Made by a program: the position numbers and the translations under genes
Origin: Cellulomonas sp. PhB150
GTDB lineage: Bacteria; Actinomycetota; Actinomycetes; Actinomycetales; Cellulomonadaceae
Reading direction: 5' to 3'
NCBI RefSeq assembly: GCF_003755175.1
Contig: NZ_RKHX01000002.1
Location: 434,001 to 498,000, forward strand
DNA: 64,000 bases
The notes under the pieces: model-generated
Told to the model about the DNA's origin: nothing
The model's input: only the letters and a program-made list of their open reading frames with translations
Databases searched by the model: none
Part shown: positions 44,549 to 55,987 of the stretch, one piece after another
How positions within the stretch are numbered: the first letter of the stretch is position 1
Layout: each line of letters starts with the position of its first letter

Positions 44549-45957
44549 TGCGCCAGGCCGGTGCGCGCCTTGCTCTTGGCTGCGGCGTGCGCGGGGGAGG
44601 TCCAGACGTCGGGCTTGCTCCGGGCGCGCTCCACGGGCTGCTCGGCGACGAGCGCGTCCCAGGCGGCGAACAGGTCGCGGAGCAGCATCTCGATCATGAG
44701 GCGGCTGAGGTCGAGGCGGACGACGACGCGCATGAGGTGCACCGCGTCGGCGTCGGGCGGCAGGCTGTAGGCGGGCACGATCCAGCCGTCCTCCCGCAGC
44801 CTCGCCGACAGGTGGTAGACGTCGAAGCCGGGGTCGCCCTTGATCGAGAACGTGACGACCGGTTCGGCCAGCCCCGGGTTGAGGATCGTGAACTTGCCGC
44901 TGGCCTCGAGGGTCTCGTTGAGGAACCGGGCGTTGGCCAGCATCGTCTCGACGATCGCGGTGTAGCCGCTGCGGCCGAGGCGCATGAAGTTGTACATCTG
45001 GGCCTGGACCATGGCCGAGCCGCGCGAGAAGTTGAACGTGTAGGTCGGCTGTGCGCCGCCGAGGTAGTTCACGCTGAACACGAGGTCCTCGGGGAGCTTC
45101 GAGGCGTCGCGGAAGACGAGCCAGCCGACGCCGGGGTAGACGAGCCCGTACTTGTGCCCCGAGACGTTGATCGACGCGACCTGCTCGAGGCGGAAGTCCC
45201 AGCGCAGGTCGGGCTCGCTGAAGGGGGCGATGAACGCGCCGCTGGCCCCGTCGACGTGCAGGGGGACGTCCCAGCCCTTGTCCGCCTTGATCCGTACCAG
45301 CAGGTCGTTGATCTCCTCGATCGGGTCCGCCTCGCCGACGTGGGTCGTCCCCAGGACCGCGCCGACCGCGATCGTGTTCTCGTCGACGCGCTCCTCGACG
45401 TCCGCCGCGCTCAGCACGAAGCGGTCGGGCTTCATCGGGATCTTGCGCATCTCGACGTCGAAGTAGTTCGCGAACTTGTCCCAGACCACGTGGGTCTCCG
45501 CGCCGAAGACCACGTTCGGCCGGTCGGACGGCAGGCCCGCCGCCCGGCGCCGGTCCCGCCACGCGCGCTTGTGGGCGAGGAGCCCGAGCATGATCGCCTC
45601 GGACGAGCCGATCGTCGCGACGCCGACGACCTGCGCGGGGTCCGGCGCGTTGAAGAGGTCGCCCAGCATGTGCACGCAGGCCTCCTCGACGAGCGACGCG
45701 GCCGGGTACTCCTCGTGGTCGATGTGGTTCTTCCGGATCGTGTCGTGGATGAGCTGCTCCGCCTGCGGCTCCATCCACGTCGTGACGAAGGAGGCGAGGT
45801 TGAGCGTCTCCCGCCCGTCGAGCATCAGGCCCGTGTGCAGCAGCTCGTACGCCTCGTCGGGGTCGAGGCCGTGCGCGGGGAAGGTGCCACGGTCGACGTG
45901 GTCGCGGAAGCTGGCCCGGCCGTGGATGGGGCCGTAGGGGTCGGACGTCTCGCTCAC
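44545..45957 (-). CDS. gadB: Glutamate decarboxylase
   Basis: PLP-dependent glutamate decarboxylase (470 aa) converting glutamate to GABA and CO2 with uptake of a cytoplasmic proton, a common acid-stress system. The cofactor lysine is Lys269 in NVSGHKYGLVYPG; HVDGASGAF supplies the PLP-nitrogen Asp, and TIGSSEAIMLG the phosphate-binding loop. The N-terminus GRASFRDHVDRGTFP aligns with the GadA/GadB start. GTG 45957 is the start. It leads a minus-strand pair with a membrane protein and diverges from the acyl-ACP-reductase-like gene. Confidence 0.92.
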   Translation of the reverse strand: MSETSDPYGPIHGRASFRDHVDRGTFPAHGLDPDEAYELLHTGLMLDGRETLNLASFVTTWMEPQAEQLIHDTIRKNHIDHEEYPAASLVEEACVHMLGDLFNAPDPAQVVGVATIGSSEAIMLGLLAHKRAWRDRRRAAGLPSDRPNVVFGAETHVVWDKFANYFDVEMRKIPMKPDRFVLSAADVEERVDENTIAVGAVLGTTHVGEADPIEEINDLLVRIKADKGWDVPLHVDGASGAFIAPFSEPDLRWDFRLEQVASINVSGHKYGLVYPGVGWLVFRDASKLPEDLVFSVNYLGGAQPTYTFNFSRGSAMVQAQMYNFMRLGRSGYTAIVETMLANARFLNETLEASGKFTILNPGLAEPVVTFSIKGDPGFDVYHLSARLREDGWIVPAYSLPPDADAVHLMRVVVRLDLSRLMIEMLLRDLFAAWDALVAEQPVERARSKPDVWTSPAHAAAKSKARTGLAQ

Positions 45958-46162
45958 GGGTCGCTCCTCGGTTCGTCCTGCCGGAGCTGTGGCTGGCTGC
46001 CGTCCCCGACGCTCACCTGCACGCCGACCGTAGCGCGGTACGTCCCGGTGTGTCCCGGTCCTGGAGGTGCGGGATCGGCGGGGTGAAGTGGGCCCCGGTC
46101 CGTATCACCCGGCCGCTCCCGGCCCTCCTGAGCGGCACAGTCCCCGCCGCCAGGAGCCTCCC

Positions 46163-47236
46163 GTGTCCCAGTTCGCGTTCCTCGTCCACCCTCGCGCCGA
46201 CGTGTCGCAGGACCTCGCACGCGTGTGGTCGCCGTTCGGCGCGGTGCCCTCGGGCGCGCTGGAGTGGGGGCTGCGCCACCTGCCGGTCCCGCCCCTGACC
46301 CTGGGCACCGTGTCGCGGCCCGACGAGGGCGGCGTGGCCGGCTGGCTCGTCGTGGTCCCCGTCGGGGCGCGGCAGATGCTGCACGCGGACCGGCGGTGGG
46401 TGCTCGGCAAGGTGGAGCGCGCCGTCGACCTCGCCGTCGACCTCGGGGCGGACGTCGTCGGCCTCGGGGCCCTGACGGCTCCGGTCACCGGTGGCGGCCG
46501 GCTGCTGCGGCCGCGGGAGGGCGTGACGGTCACCAACGGCAACGCGTTCACCGCGCAGCTGACCGCGCAGGCGGTGCGGCGGCTCGTCGCGGGGATGGAC
46601 CGGCCGCACGTGGCGGTGCTGGGGGCGACCGGAAGCGTGGGCTCGTGCGTCGTGCAGCTGCTGGCCGACGACCTCGACCTCGGTGCGCTCACCCTGGTCG
46701 CGCGTCGCCGCCACCGGCTCGCCGAGCTGGCGCAGGTCATGCGCTCGACGCGGCCCGGGCTGCCGGTCCACGAGGCGACCGAGGTCGACGCCGTCCGGGA
46801 CGCCGACCTGGTCGTCGTCCTCACCTCGTCGACCGAGGCCCTGCTGCGGTCGGAGCACCTCAAGCCCGGCGCCGTGGTCCTCGACGACACCCAGCCACGC
46901 AACACCGACCCCGCGCTCGCGGTCGAGCGACCGGACGTGCTCGTCGTCGACGGCGGGCTGGCGGACGTGCGCGGGCTCGACGTCCGTGCGGACATCGGGC
47001 TGCCGCACGGCTACGCCTACGCGTGCCTGTGCGAGACGATGCTCATGGCGTTCGACGGCTGCACGACGCCGGCCGTGGGCGACGCGACGCCCGCGCACGC
47101 GCGGCGCATGCAGGCCGCGGCCGACCGGTTCTCGCACCTCGGGTTCGGGCTCGCCGAGCCGCTCTCGTTCGGGCGGCCGCTCGCGGCCGGTCGAGGGTCC
47201 GCCCGCGACCTCGTCGGGCTGCGAGGACCGTCGTGA
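46163..47236 (+). CDS. Acyl-[ACP] reductase-like NAD(P)-binding protein
   Basis: A 357-residue protein whose plan follows cyanobacterial long-chain acyl-ACP reductase (AAR), which reduces acyl-ACP to fatty aldehyde. Matches recalled from AAR: AVDLGADVVGLGALTA (AAR: ALGGF), TNGNAFTAQLTAQAVRRLV (TTGNTHTAYVICRQV), VAVLGATGSVGSCVVQLL (VAVVGATGDIGSAVCRWL) and YACLCETMLMAFDGC (FACFAEAMLLEFEGW). The last holds Cys288, aligned with the AAR cysteine reported to carry the acyl thioester. No aldehyde-deformylating oxygenase gene is nearby. CAGGAGC precedes GTG 46163. The stop overlaps the flavoprotein GTG (GTGA). Function is inferred from motif memory. Confidence 0.68.
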   Translation: MSQFAFLVHPRADVSQDLARVWSPFGAVPSGALEWGLRHLPVPPLTLGTVSRPDEGGVAGWLVVVPVGARQMLHADRRWVLGKVERAVDLAVDLGADVVGLGALTAPVTGGGRLLRPREGVTVTNGNAFTAQLTAQAVRRLVAGMDRPHVAVLGATGSVGSCVVQLLADDLDLGALTLVARRRHRLAELAQVMRSTRPGLPVHEATEVDAVRDADLVVVLTSSTEALLRSEHLKPGAVVLDDTQPRNTDPALAVERPDVLVVDGGLADVRGLDVRADIGLPHGYAYACLCETMLMAFDGCTTPAVGDATPAHARRMQAAADRFSHLGFGLAEPLSFGRPLAAGRGSARDLVGLRGPS

Positions 47237-48489
47237 GCGTGCACGAGCCGACCCAGGTCGTCGTCCTCGGCGGCGGCTACACGGCGGTGTGGGCGGCTCG
47301 GGCGCTGGCCCGCGGGCTGCGGCGGCGGCTGCGCGACGGCTCCGTGCGGGTCACCGTCGTCTCGTCGAGCACGACGCACGCCTTCCACGGCTGGACGGGC
47401 GAGGTGCTGTCCGGCCACGTGCGCGGCGAGCGGGCGCGCACGGCCCTCGTCGACCTCGTGCCGGCCGCGTGGGTGCTGCACGGCTGCGCGACGGCGCTCG
47501 ACACCGTCACCCGCACCGTCGCGGTCACCACCGACGAGGGCGTGCGGCTGCTGCCGTACCACCACCTGCTCGTCGCCACGGGCTCGCGCGACGCGCGCGA
47601 GCGGGTGCCCGGGCTGGCGGAGCACGGGTGGTCGCTCAAGGACGACGGCGGGCTCGACGCGCTCGTCGGACGGCTCGACGGGGGAGCGGGCCCGGCGGTG
47701 GTCGTCGGTGGGGGACTGGCGGGGACCGAGGCCGCCGTCGCCATGGCCGCGCGGCTGCGGCGCGAGGACCCCGAGGCTCGCGTGGTCCTCGTGCACGGCG
47801 GCGACCGCGTGCTGCCGGAGCTGCGGCCGCGGTTCGAGCGCGTGGCGCGCTACGCGCTCGAGCAGGCCGGGCGGGCCGGGGTCGACGTCCGCTGCGGGGC
47901 CAGGGTGGTGCGGGTCGACGACGGCGTCGTGGTCCTGGATGACGGCTCGACGATCCCGGCCGGGACGGTCGTCTCCGCGGTGGGGCAGCGGGTCGTCACG
48001 CTGCCCGGCCTCGCGGCCGACCGCGCCGCCGACGGGCGGCTCGTGACCGACCGGCTGCTGCGGACGTCGATCGACGGGGTCTGGGCCGGCGGCGACGGCG
48101 CGGCCGTGCCGCAGCCGAACGGGTCCGGCCCGTGCCCGCCGAACGCGCTGTGGGCCCTCAAGGCCGGGACGCGCGTCGGGCGCAACATCGCGCGGACCGT
48201 GCGCGGGCGCCCCGCGCGTGCCTTCCGGTTCCCCGGGCTGGGTCAGGCCGCGAGCCTGGGCGTGGGCCGCGGGGCTGCCGAGCTGTACGGCGTGCAGCTC
48301 ACCGGGTGGGCCGCGTGGCTGACGCGGTGGGTGTTCTTCCACGCCTTCATGCCGTCGCGACGGGTAGCGCTCGCGGCGATGGGAGACTGGCTGGTGCTCG
48401 GCCTGCGCACGCTCGGCGGTCGACGTGCGGTGGCTCACGCCACGCGCGGCGCCGTCTCGAACACTGGTACCCTGGACGCTGCCGTCTGA
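47233..48489 (+). CDS. FAD-dependent pyridine-nucleotide oxidoreductase (NDH-2-like)
   Basis: A 418-residue two-dinucleotide-fold flavoprotein. VVVLGGGYTAVWAARAL is the FAD motif, VVVGGGLAGTEAAVAMAARL the NAD(P)H motif, and GVWAGGDGAAVP the second FAD contact. No redox CxxxxC pair is present, so it is not a disulfide reductase; the layout resembles type II NADH dehydrogenase or ferredoxin/rubredoxin reductases. Hydrophobic C-terminal helices (LTGWAAWLTRWVFFHAF) suit membrane association. It overlaps the acyl-ACP-reductase-like gene by four bases, implying a shared pathway. Electron acceptor unknown. Confidence 0.85.
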   Translation: MSVHEPTQVVVLGGGYTAVWAARALARGLRRRLRDGSVRVTVVSSSTTHAFHGWTGEVLSGHVRGERARTALVDLVPAAWVLHGCATALDTVTRTVAVTTDEGVRLLPYHHLLVATGSRDARERVPGLAEHGWSLKDDGGLDALVGRLDGGAGPAVVVGGGLAGTEAAVAMAARLRREDPEARVVLVHGGDRVLPELRPRFERVARYALEQAGRAGVDVRCGARVVRVDDGVVVLDDGSTIPAGTVVSAVGQRVVTLPGLAADRAADGRLVTDRLLRTSIDGVWAGGDGAAVPQPNGSGPCPPNALWALKAGTRVGRNIARTVRGRPARAFRFPGLGQAASLGVGRGAAELYGVQLTGWAAWLTRWVFFHAFMPSRRVALAAMGDWLVLGLRTLGGRRAVAHATRGAVSNTGTLDAAV

Positions 48490-48561
48490 ACGGCCGCGGA
48501 ACGAGAGAGCCCGGGTGGACAAGCCCCGGAGCACCGCGCAACGAGTCAAACCAGGAGAGCC

Positions 48562-48831
48562 GTGCCCCTCGACAACGCCATCAAGGCCACCATCATGACC
48601 GAGTACGCCACGCACGAGGGCGACACCGGTTCCCCCGAGGTCCAGATCGCGGTGCTCACGCAGCGCATCAAGGACCTGACCGAGCACCTCAAGGAGCACA
48701 AGCACGACCACCACAGCCGCCGCGGTCTGCTGCTGCTCGTCGGTCGTCGTCGTCGCCTGCTCGGTTACCTGCAGAAGGTCGACATCAACCGCTACCGGGC
48801 GCTGATCGAGCGCCTCGGCCTGCGCCGCTGA
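48562..48831 (+). CDS. rpsO: 30S ribosomal protein S15
   Basis: uS15 (89 aa), an early-binding protein of the 30S platform contacting helices 20-22 of 16S rRNA. It starts [31 protein letters not shown] and holds the rRNA-binding [28 protein letters not shown] 48562 follows AGGAGAG. A -10-like TACCCT lies at 48471-48476, inside the end of the flavoprotein gene, giving a leader of about 80 nt that could host S15 autoregulation. A perfect terminator follows. Confidence 0.97.
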   Translation: MPLDNAIKATIMTEYATHEGDTGSPEVQIAVLTQRIKDLTEHLKEHKHDHHSRRGLLLLVGRRRRLLGYLQKVDINRYRALIERLGLRR

Positions 48832-48839
48832 ACCACCGG

Positions 48840-48873
48840 ACCAGCCCGGACCCGCCGTAGGGTCCGGGCTGGT
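48840..48873 (+). terminator. 14-bp perfect hairpin terminator after rpsO
   Basis: ACCAGCCCGGACCC (48840-48853) pairs perfectly with 48860-48873 around GCCGTA, eight bases after the rpsO stop. It separates rpsO from pnp, which begins 173 bases further on. Confidence 0.85.
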
Positions 48874-49046
48874 CTGATGTTCCCGCAGCACCAGCACCAC
48901 CAGCAGTACGCGGAGTACCAGCACGATCCACCGCGTCGGCCCGCTCGTCTGGTCCTCGGTAGTGGCTCCCGGAGCGTGACGTTCCGGGGACCACGGTCGA
49001 AGACCGTCGAGGCCGGCCGGCGCCTTCGAGAACAAGGAGGGCACCC

Positions 49047-51266
49047 GTGGAGGGTCCCGAGATCCAGTTCGCCGAGGCCGTCATCGACAACGGTCGCTTC
49101 GGCACCCGCACCATCCGCTTCGAGACGGGCCGCCTGGCCAAGCAGGCCGCCGGCTCCGCCGCCGCCTACCTGGACGGCGACACCATGCTGCTGTCGGCCA
49201 CCACGGCCGGCAAGCACCCGAAGGACCACTTCGACTTCTTCCCGCTGACGATCGACGTCGAGGAGCGGCAGTACGCCGCCGGCAAGATCCCCGGCTCGTT
49301 CTTCCGCCGCGAGGGCCGTCCCTCGACCGAGGCGATCCTCGCCTGCCGGCTCGTCGACCGCCCGCTGCGCCCCCTGTTCGTCAAGGGCCTGCGCAACGAG
49401 GTCCAGGTCGTCGTCACGGTCCTGGCCATCCACCCGGACGACTCGTACGACGTGCTCGCCATCAACGCCGCGTCGATCTCGACGCAGCTGTCCGGCCTGC
49501 CGTTCTCCGGCCCGGTCGCCGGCGTCCGCATCGCGCTGATCGACGGCCAGTGGGTCGCCTTCCCGCGCTACTCCGAGCGCGAGCGCGCCACGTTCGACAT
49601 GGTCGTCGCCGGCCGCGTGGTGGGCGACGACGTCGCCATCGCGATGATCGAGGCCGAGGCGCCCGAGAAGTCGTGGAACCTCATCCAGGAGGGTGCCACC
49701 GCGCCCACCGAGGAGGTCGTGGCCCAGGGCCTCGAGGCCGCCAAGCCGTTCATCAAGCAGCTCGTCGTCGCGCAGCAGGAGCTCGCGTCGAAGGCCGCCA
49801 AGGAGACCCAGGTCTTCCCGACGTTCCCGGACTACCAGGACGACACCTACGCCGCCGTCGAGTCTGCCTCGACGACGTCGCTGGGCGAGGCCCTGAGCAT
49901 CGCGGACAAGCAGACCCGCGAGAACCGCCTGGACGAGATCAAGGCCGAGGTCGTCGCCTCCCTCTCCGCGCAGTTCGAGGGTCGCGAGAAGGAGCTGTCC
50001 GCCGCGTACCGCTCGGTGCAGAAGAAGCTCATCCGCCAGCGCATCCTCACGGACGGCTTCCGCATCGACGGCCGCGGCCTGCGGGACATCCGCACGCTCT
50101 CGGCCGAGGTCGAGGTCCTGCCCCGCGTGCACGGCTCGGCGATCTTCGAGCGCGGCGAGACCCAGATCCTGGGTGTCACCACGCTGAACATGCTGCGCAT
50201 GGAGCAGCAGCTCGACACGCTCTCCCCGGAGACGCGCAAGCGCTACATGCACAACTACAACTTCCCGCCGTACTCGACCGGTGAGACGGGCCGCGTGGGC
50301 TCGCCCAAGCGCCGCGAGATCGGTCACGGCGCGCTGGCGGAGCGGGCGCTCATGCCCGTGCTGCCCAGCCGCGAGGAGTTCCCGTACGCCATCCGCCAGG
50401 TCTCCGAGGCGCTGAGCTCCAACGGCTCGACCTCGATGGGCTCGGTCTGCGCGTCCACCCTGTCGCTGCTCAACGCCGGTGTGCCGCTGCGCGCGCCCGT
50501 CGCGGGCATCGCCATGGGCCTCGTGTCCGACACGGTGAACGGTGAGACGCGCTACGCCGCCCTCACCGACATCCTCGGTGCCGAGGACGCGTTCGGCGAC
50601 ATGGACTTCAAGGTCGCCGGTACCCGTGAGTTCGTCACGGCCATCCAGCTCGACACCAAGCTCGAGGGCATCCCCGCCTCGGTGCTCGGCGGCGCGCTGA
50701 CGCAGGCCAAGGAGGCGCGCCTCGCGATCCTCGACGTCATCGCCGAGGCGATCGACGTCCCGGACGAGATGAGCCCCTTCGCTCCCCGCGTCATCACGGT
50801 GAAGGTCCCCGTCGACAAGATCGGCGAGGTCATCGGGCCGAAGGGCAAGATGATCAACCAGATCCAGGAGGAGACCGGCGCCGACATCTCGATCGAGGAC
50901 GACGGCACGGTCTACATCGGCGCCACCGACGGTCCGTCGGCGGAGGCCGCGCGGGCGGCGATCAACGCGATCGCCAACCCGCACATGCCCGAGATCGGGG
51001 AGCGCTTCGTCGGCACGGTCGTCAAGACCACGACGTTCGGTGCGTTCATCTCCCTGTCGCCGGGCAAGGACGGGCTCCTGCACATCTCGCAGATCCGTCG
51101 CCTCGTGGGTGGCAAGCGCGTCGAGAACGTCGAGGACGTCCTGTCCATCGGGCAGAAGGTCCAGGTCGAGATCGGCGAGATCGACCCCCGCGGGAAGCTG
51201 TCGCTGCACGCTGTGGTCGAGGACGAGGCGCCCGCCGAGGGTGCCGCCGAGTCGGTCGACGCCTGA
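49047..51266 (+). CDS. pnp: Polyribonucleotide nucleotidyltransferase (PNPase)
   Basis: PNPase (739 aa), a trimeric 3'-5' phosphorolytic exoribonuclease of RNA decay; in actinobacteria it also adds 3' tails. Two RNase PH-like domains are separated by an all-alpha region: [25 protein letters not shown] in the first, and [17 protein letters not shown] with [21 protein letters not shown] in the catalytic second. KH ([18 protein letters not shown]) and S1 ([26 protein letters not shown]) domains follow. GTG 49047 is preceded by AAGGAGGG. A small CGGTC-GAA-GACCG hairpin lies in its leader. RNase J, another decay enzyme, closes the window. Confidence 0.97.
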   Translation: MEGPEIQFAEAVIDNGRFGTRTIRFETGRLAKQAAGSAAAYLDGDTMLLSATTAGKHPKDHFDFFPLTIDVEERQYAAGKIPGSFFRREGRPSTEAILACRLVDRPLRPLFVKGLRNEVQVVVTVLAIHPDDSYDVLAINAASISTQLSGLPFSGPVAGVRIALIDGQWVAFPRYSERERATFDMVVAGRVVGDDVAIAMIEAEAPEKSWNLIQEGATAPTEEVVAQGLEAAKPFIKQLVVAQQELASKAAKETQVFPTFPDYQDDTYAAVESASTTSLGEALSIADKQTRENRLDEIKAEVVASLSAQFEGREKELSAAYRSVQKKLIRQRILTDGFRIDGRGLRDIRTLSAEVEVLPRVHGSAIFERGETQILGVTTLNMLRMEQQLDTLSPETRKRYMHNYNFPPYSTGETGRVGSPKRREIGHGALAERALMPVLPSREEFPYAIRQVSEALSSNGSTSMGSVCASTLSLLNAGVPLRAPVAGIAMGLVSDTVNGETRYAALTDILGAEDAFGDMDFKVAGTREFVTAIQLDTKLEGIPASVLGGALTQAKEARLAILDVIAEAIDVPDEMSPFAPRVITVKVPVDKIGEVIGPKGKMINQIQEETGADISIEDDGTVYIGATDGPSAEAARAAINAIANPHMPEIGERFVGTVVKTTTFGAFISLSPGKDGLLHISQIRRLVGGKRVENVEDVLSIGQKVQVEIGEIDPRGKLSLHAVVEDEAPAEGAAESVDA

Positions 51267-51268
51267 CG

Positions 51269-52609
51269 ATGCCGCTGGATCTTCCGCTGGTCGGCCCCGG
51301 CACGTCCGGGGCCGACCGGTCCGCCGAGCAGGACGGCGGCGCCCTCGTGCGCCGTTCCGTCCTGCCCGGCGGGGTCCGGGTCCTGACCGAGCACATGCCC
51401 GGTCTGCGCTCGGCCACGGTGGGTGCGTGGGTCGGCGTCGGCTCGCGCGACGAGGAGTCGGGCCACCACGGCTCGACGCACTTCCTCGAGCACCTGCTGT
51501 TCAAGGGCACGGCTCGTCGGACGGCGATGGACATCGCCGAGGCGTTCGACGAGGTCGGTGGCGAGGCCAACGCCGCCACCGGCAAGGAGCACACGTGCTA
51601 CTACGCACGCGTGCTCGACACGGACCTGCCGATGGCGGTCGACGTCATCACGGACATGGTCACCTCTGCGCGCCTGGAGACCGACGAGCTCGAGACCGAG
51701 CGCGGCGTGATCCTCGAAGAGCTCGCGATGAACGACGACGACCCGAGCGACGTCGCGCACGAGCAGTTCGCCGCCCTGGCGCTCGGTGAGCACCCCCTGG
51801 GCCGGCCGATCGGCGGCACGCCCGAGTCCATCCGCGCGGTCCCGCGCGACGCGGTCTGGGAGCACTACCGCTGGCACTACCAGCCCGAGACCCTCGTCGT
51901 GAGCGCGGCCGGCGGTGTCGACCACGACGCGCTGTGCGCGCAGGTCGAGACCGCGCTGGCGGACGGCGGCTGGGACATGACCGGCGGCGCCCCGCGCGGC
52001 CGGCGCGCCCCCGCGCTCGGCGTCCCCGCCGGCACCGCGGGCATCCCGGCGGCCGGCGTCGAGAAGACGATCCGCCGCCACACCGAGCAGGCGAACGTCA
52101 TCGTCGGCGGCACCTCGCTGACCGCGACGGACCCCCGCCGCTTCACGCTGTCCGTGCTCAACGCGGTCCTGGGCGGCGGGATGTCCTCCCGCCTGTTCCA
52201 GGAGATCCGCGAGAAGCGCGGCCTGGCGTACTCCACCTACTCCTTCTCGTCGGGCCACTCCGACACCGGCGTCTTCGGCCTGTACGCGGGCTGCACGCCG
52301 GCGCGGGTCGACGAGGTCCTCGCGCTGATGATCGCGGAGCTCGAGCGCCTCGCGGACGCGCCCATCACGGCCGCCGAGCTCACCCGCTCGATCGGGCAGC
52401 TGTCCGGCGGGCTGGTGCTCGGCATGGAGGACTCCGGCTCGCGGATGAGCAGGCTCGGCAAGGCCGAGCTGGTGCACGGCGAGCTGCTGAGCATCGACGA
52501 GTCGCTCGAGCTCGTCCAGGCCGTGACCGCCGCGGACGTGCAGGCGCTGGCCGCCGAGCTCGCGTCGCGGCCGCGCTCGGTGATCCGCGTGGGGCCGTTC
52601 GGGGACTGA
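51269..52609 (+). CDS. M16 family zinc peptidase
   Basis: A 446-residue M16B (insulinase/processing-peptidase-like) protein. The inverted zinc motif is HFLEH (His71, Glu74, His75), with the third ligand Glu in the downstream ETERGVILEELAM helix. The C-terminal half carries the family's GGGMSSRLFQEIREKRGLAYS (Arg-Tyr type substrate contact). Biological substrates are unknown. It starts two bases after pnp, its fixed neighbour in actinobacteria and Firmicutes, so it is co-transcribed with pnp. Confidence 0.92.
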   Translation: MPLDLPLVGPGTSGADRSAEQDGGALVRRSVLPGGVRVLTEHMPGLRSATVGAWVGVGSRDEESGHHGSTHFLEHLLFKGTARRTAMDIAEAFDEVGGEANAATGKEHTCYYARVLDTDLPMAVDVITDMVTSARLETDELETERGVILEELAMNDDDPSDVAHEQFAALALGEHPLGRPIGGTPESIRAVPRDAVWEHYRWHYQPETLVVSAAGGVDHDALCAQVETALADGGWDMTGGAPRGRRAPALGVPAGTAGIPAAGVEKTIRRHTEQANVIVGGTSLTATDPRRFTLSVLNAVLGGGMSSRLFQEIREKRGLAYSTYSFSSGHSDTGVFGLYAGCTPARVDEVLALMIAELERLADAPITAAELTRSIGQLSGGLVLGMEDSGSRMSRLGKAELVHGELLSIDESLELVQAVTAADVQALAAELASRPRSVIRVGPFGD

Positions 52610-52629
52610 CACCCCGATAGGTTCGAGCC

Positions 52630-53877
52630 ATGCAGATCATCTCCGCCGAGGTGCTGGTCTCCAGCCCCGGCCGCAACTTCGTCACCCTGCGCCTGACCAC
52701 CGACGACGGGCTCGTCGGGCTGGGCGACGCGACGCTCAACGGCCGCGAGCTCGCCGTGGTCGCCTACCTCACCGAGCACGTCGTGCCGCTGCTCCTCGGT
52801 CGCGACGCGCACCGGATCGAGGACACCTGGCAGTACCTGTACCGGGGCGCCTACTGGCGGCGCGGGCCGGTGACCATGGCGGCGATCTCCGCGGTCGACA
52901 CGGCGCTGTGGGACCTCAAGGCGCGGGCCGCCGGGCTGCCGCTGTACCAGCTGCTGGGCGGCCGGAGCCGCGTCGGGTGCCTCACCTACGGTCACGCGAG
53001 CGGTGCGGACCTGCCGGAGCTGTTCGACTCCGTGCGCGACCACCTCGAGCAGGGCTTCCGGGCCATCCGCATCCAGACCGGCATCCCCGGGCTCGGCTCG
53101 GTGTACGGGGTCGCGTCGAGCGCCAACGCCGCCGCGGGCGCCGACGGCGTCACGAGCCGGTACGACCACGAGCCGGCGCGCCGGTCGGCGGCACCCGTGG
53201 AGGAGGCGTGGGACACCCGCGCGTACCTGCGCCACATGCCCGGGGTCTTCGAGGCCGTCCGCAACGAGTTCGGCCCGGAGCTGCCGCTGCTGCACGACGC
53301 CCATCACCGGCTCACGCCGATCCAGGCCGCCAAGCTCGGCAGGTCGCTGGAGCCGTTCGACCTGTTCTGGCTCGAGGACGTCACGCCGGCCGAGAACACC
53401 GCCGTGCTGCGGCGCGTGCGTGAGCACACCACCACGCCGCTGGCCATCGGCGAGGTGTTCAACACGATCTGGGACTACCGCGAGCTGTTCGAGGAGCAGC
53501 TGGTCGACTACGTCCGGTCGCCCGTCACGCACGCGGGTGGGATCACGCCGCTGCGCAGGATCTTCGACTACGCGTCCGTCTACCAGATCAAGTCCGGCGT
53601 GCACGGCCCCACCGACATCTCGCCGGTCGGCCTCGCGGCGTCGCTGCACCTCGGCATCGCGATCCCGAACTTCGGCATCCAGGAGTACATGCGGCACAGC
53701 GCGGCGACGGACGAGGTCTTCCGGTCCGGCGTGACGTTCGTCGACGGGATGCTCGTCCCGAGCGAGGAGCCCGGGCTGGGCGTCGAGTACGACGACGACG
53801 TCGCCTCGCGGTACGAGTACGCGGCGGCCTACCTGCCCGTCAACCGGCTGCTGGACGGCAGCGTCCACGACTGGTGA
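52630..53877 (+). CDS. D-mannonate dehydratase-like enolase-superfamily protein (ManD/RspA)
   Basis: A 415-residue enolase-superfamily protein closest to ManD/RspA, which dehydrates D-mannonate or D-gluconate to 2-keto-3-deoxygluconate. Metal ligands are Asp of LLHDAHHRL, Glu of [11 protein letters not shown] and Glu of [19 protein letters not shown] has the conserved His, and [10 protein letters not shown] likely holds the Tyr/Arg acid-base pair. Some family members have low or no activity. No ribosome site; TAGGTT (52618-52623) is six bases before ATG 52630, so probably leaderless. An AraC-like gene follows on the same strand. Confidence 0.85.
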   Translation: MQIISAEVLVSSPGRNFVTLRLTTDDGLVGLGDATLNGRELAVVAYLTEHVVPLLLGRDAHRIEDTWQYLYRGAYWRRGPVTMAAISAVDTALWDLKARAAGLPLYQLLGGRSRVGCLTYGHASGADLPELFDSVRDHLEQGFRAIRIQTGIPGLGSVYGVASSANAAAGADGVTSRYDHEPARRSAAPVEEAWDTRAYLRHMPGVFEAVRNEFGPELPLLHDAHHRLTPIQAAKLGRSLEPFDLFWLEDVTPAENTAVLRRVREHTTTPLAIGEVFNTIWDYRELFEEQLVDYVRSPVTHAGGITPLRRIFDYASVYQIKSGVHGPTDISPVGLAASLHLGIAIPNFGIQEYMRHSAATDEVFRSGVTFVDGMLVPSEEPGLGVEYDDDVASRYEYAAAYLPVNRLLDGSVHDW

Positions 53878-53922
53878 CGCTCGCGGCCCCCATCGGGGCG
53901 CCGCCTGCGCGATCATGGGTGT

Positions 53923-55506
<1,584 letters not shown>

Positions 55507-55507
<1 letters not shown>

Positions 55508-55968
55508 TGGCGTCCTCGTCCCGCACCCGTCGCACGGCGGTGGCCGGTGCCGTGGTGCTCACGGCGCTGCTCGGCGTCTACGTCTGGCTCGTCGCCGCGC
55601 GCTCGGTGGCCCTGATCCAGACCGGCAAGGTCGTCGGCATCCTGCTCGGCGTCGCGTTCCTCATCCTGCCGCTGGTGGTGATCTGGCTCGTCGTGCGCGA
55701 GTGGATGCTCGCGATCGACGTGCAGCGCATGGCCGACGAGCTCGCGGCCGGCGACGAGCTGCCGGTCGACGACCTGCCGCGCTCGCCCGGCGGGCGGATC
55801 GACCGGTCCGTCGCGCGCGAGCGGTTCGACGCGGCGCGCGACGTCGCTGAGGACGCGCCCGAGGACTGGCGCTCCTGGTACCACCTGGCGTTCGCGTACG
55901 ACGCGGCGGGGGACCGGAAGCGCGCGCGCGAGTCGCTGCGGACCGCTCGGCGGCTGTACCGGGCCTGA
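55507..55968 (+). CDS. Membrane-anchored TPR-like small protein
   Basis: A 153-residue protein with two N-terminal membrane helices (VVLTALLGVYVWLV and VVGILLGVAFLILPLVVIWLVV) and a cytoplasmic tail ending in a TPR-like helix pair, DWRSWYHLAFAYDAAGDRKRARESLRTARRLY. I know no function; similar genes follow dapB in other actinobacteria. The ATG shares its A with the dapB stop, so it is translationally coupled. Confidence 0.8.
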
Positions 55969-55987
55969 CCGGGCTCGACGTACCGGC

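Noticed and set aside
48466-48561. Defined S15-binding pseudoknot in the rpsO leader
   Set aside because: Some pairing (CCGGG with CCCGG) is possible, but I could not build a convincing conserved S15 site, so it is only mentioned under rpsO.
49014-49046. RNase III-type autoregulatory stem in the pnp leader
   Set aside because: Only a 5-bp CGGTC-GAA-GACCG stem and a GCCGGCCGGC dyad are present, too little to claim the E. coli-like mechanism.
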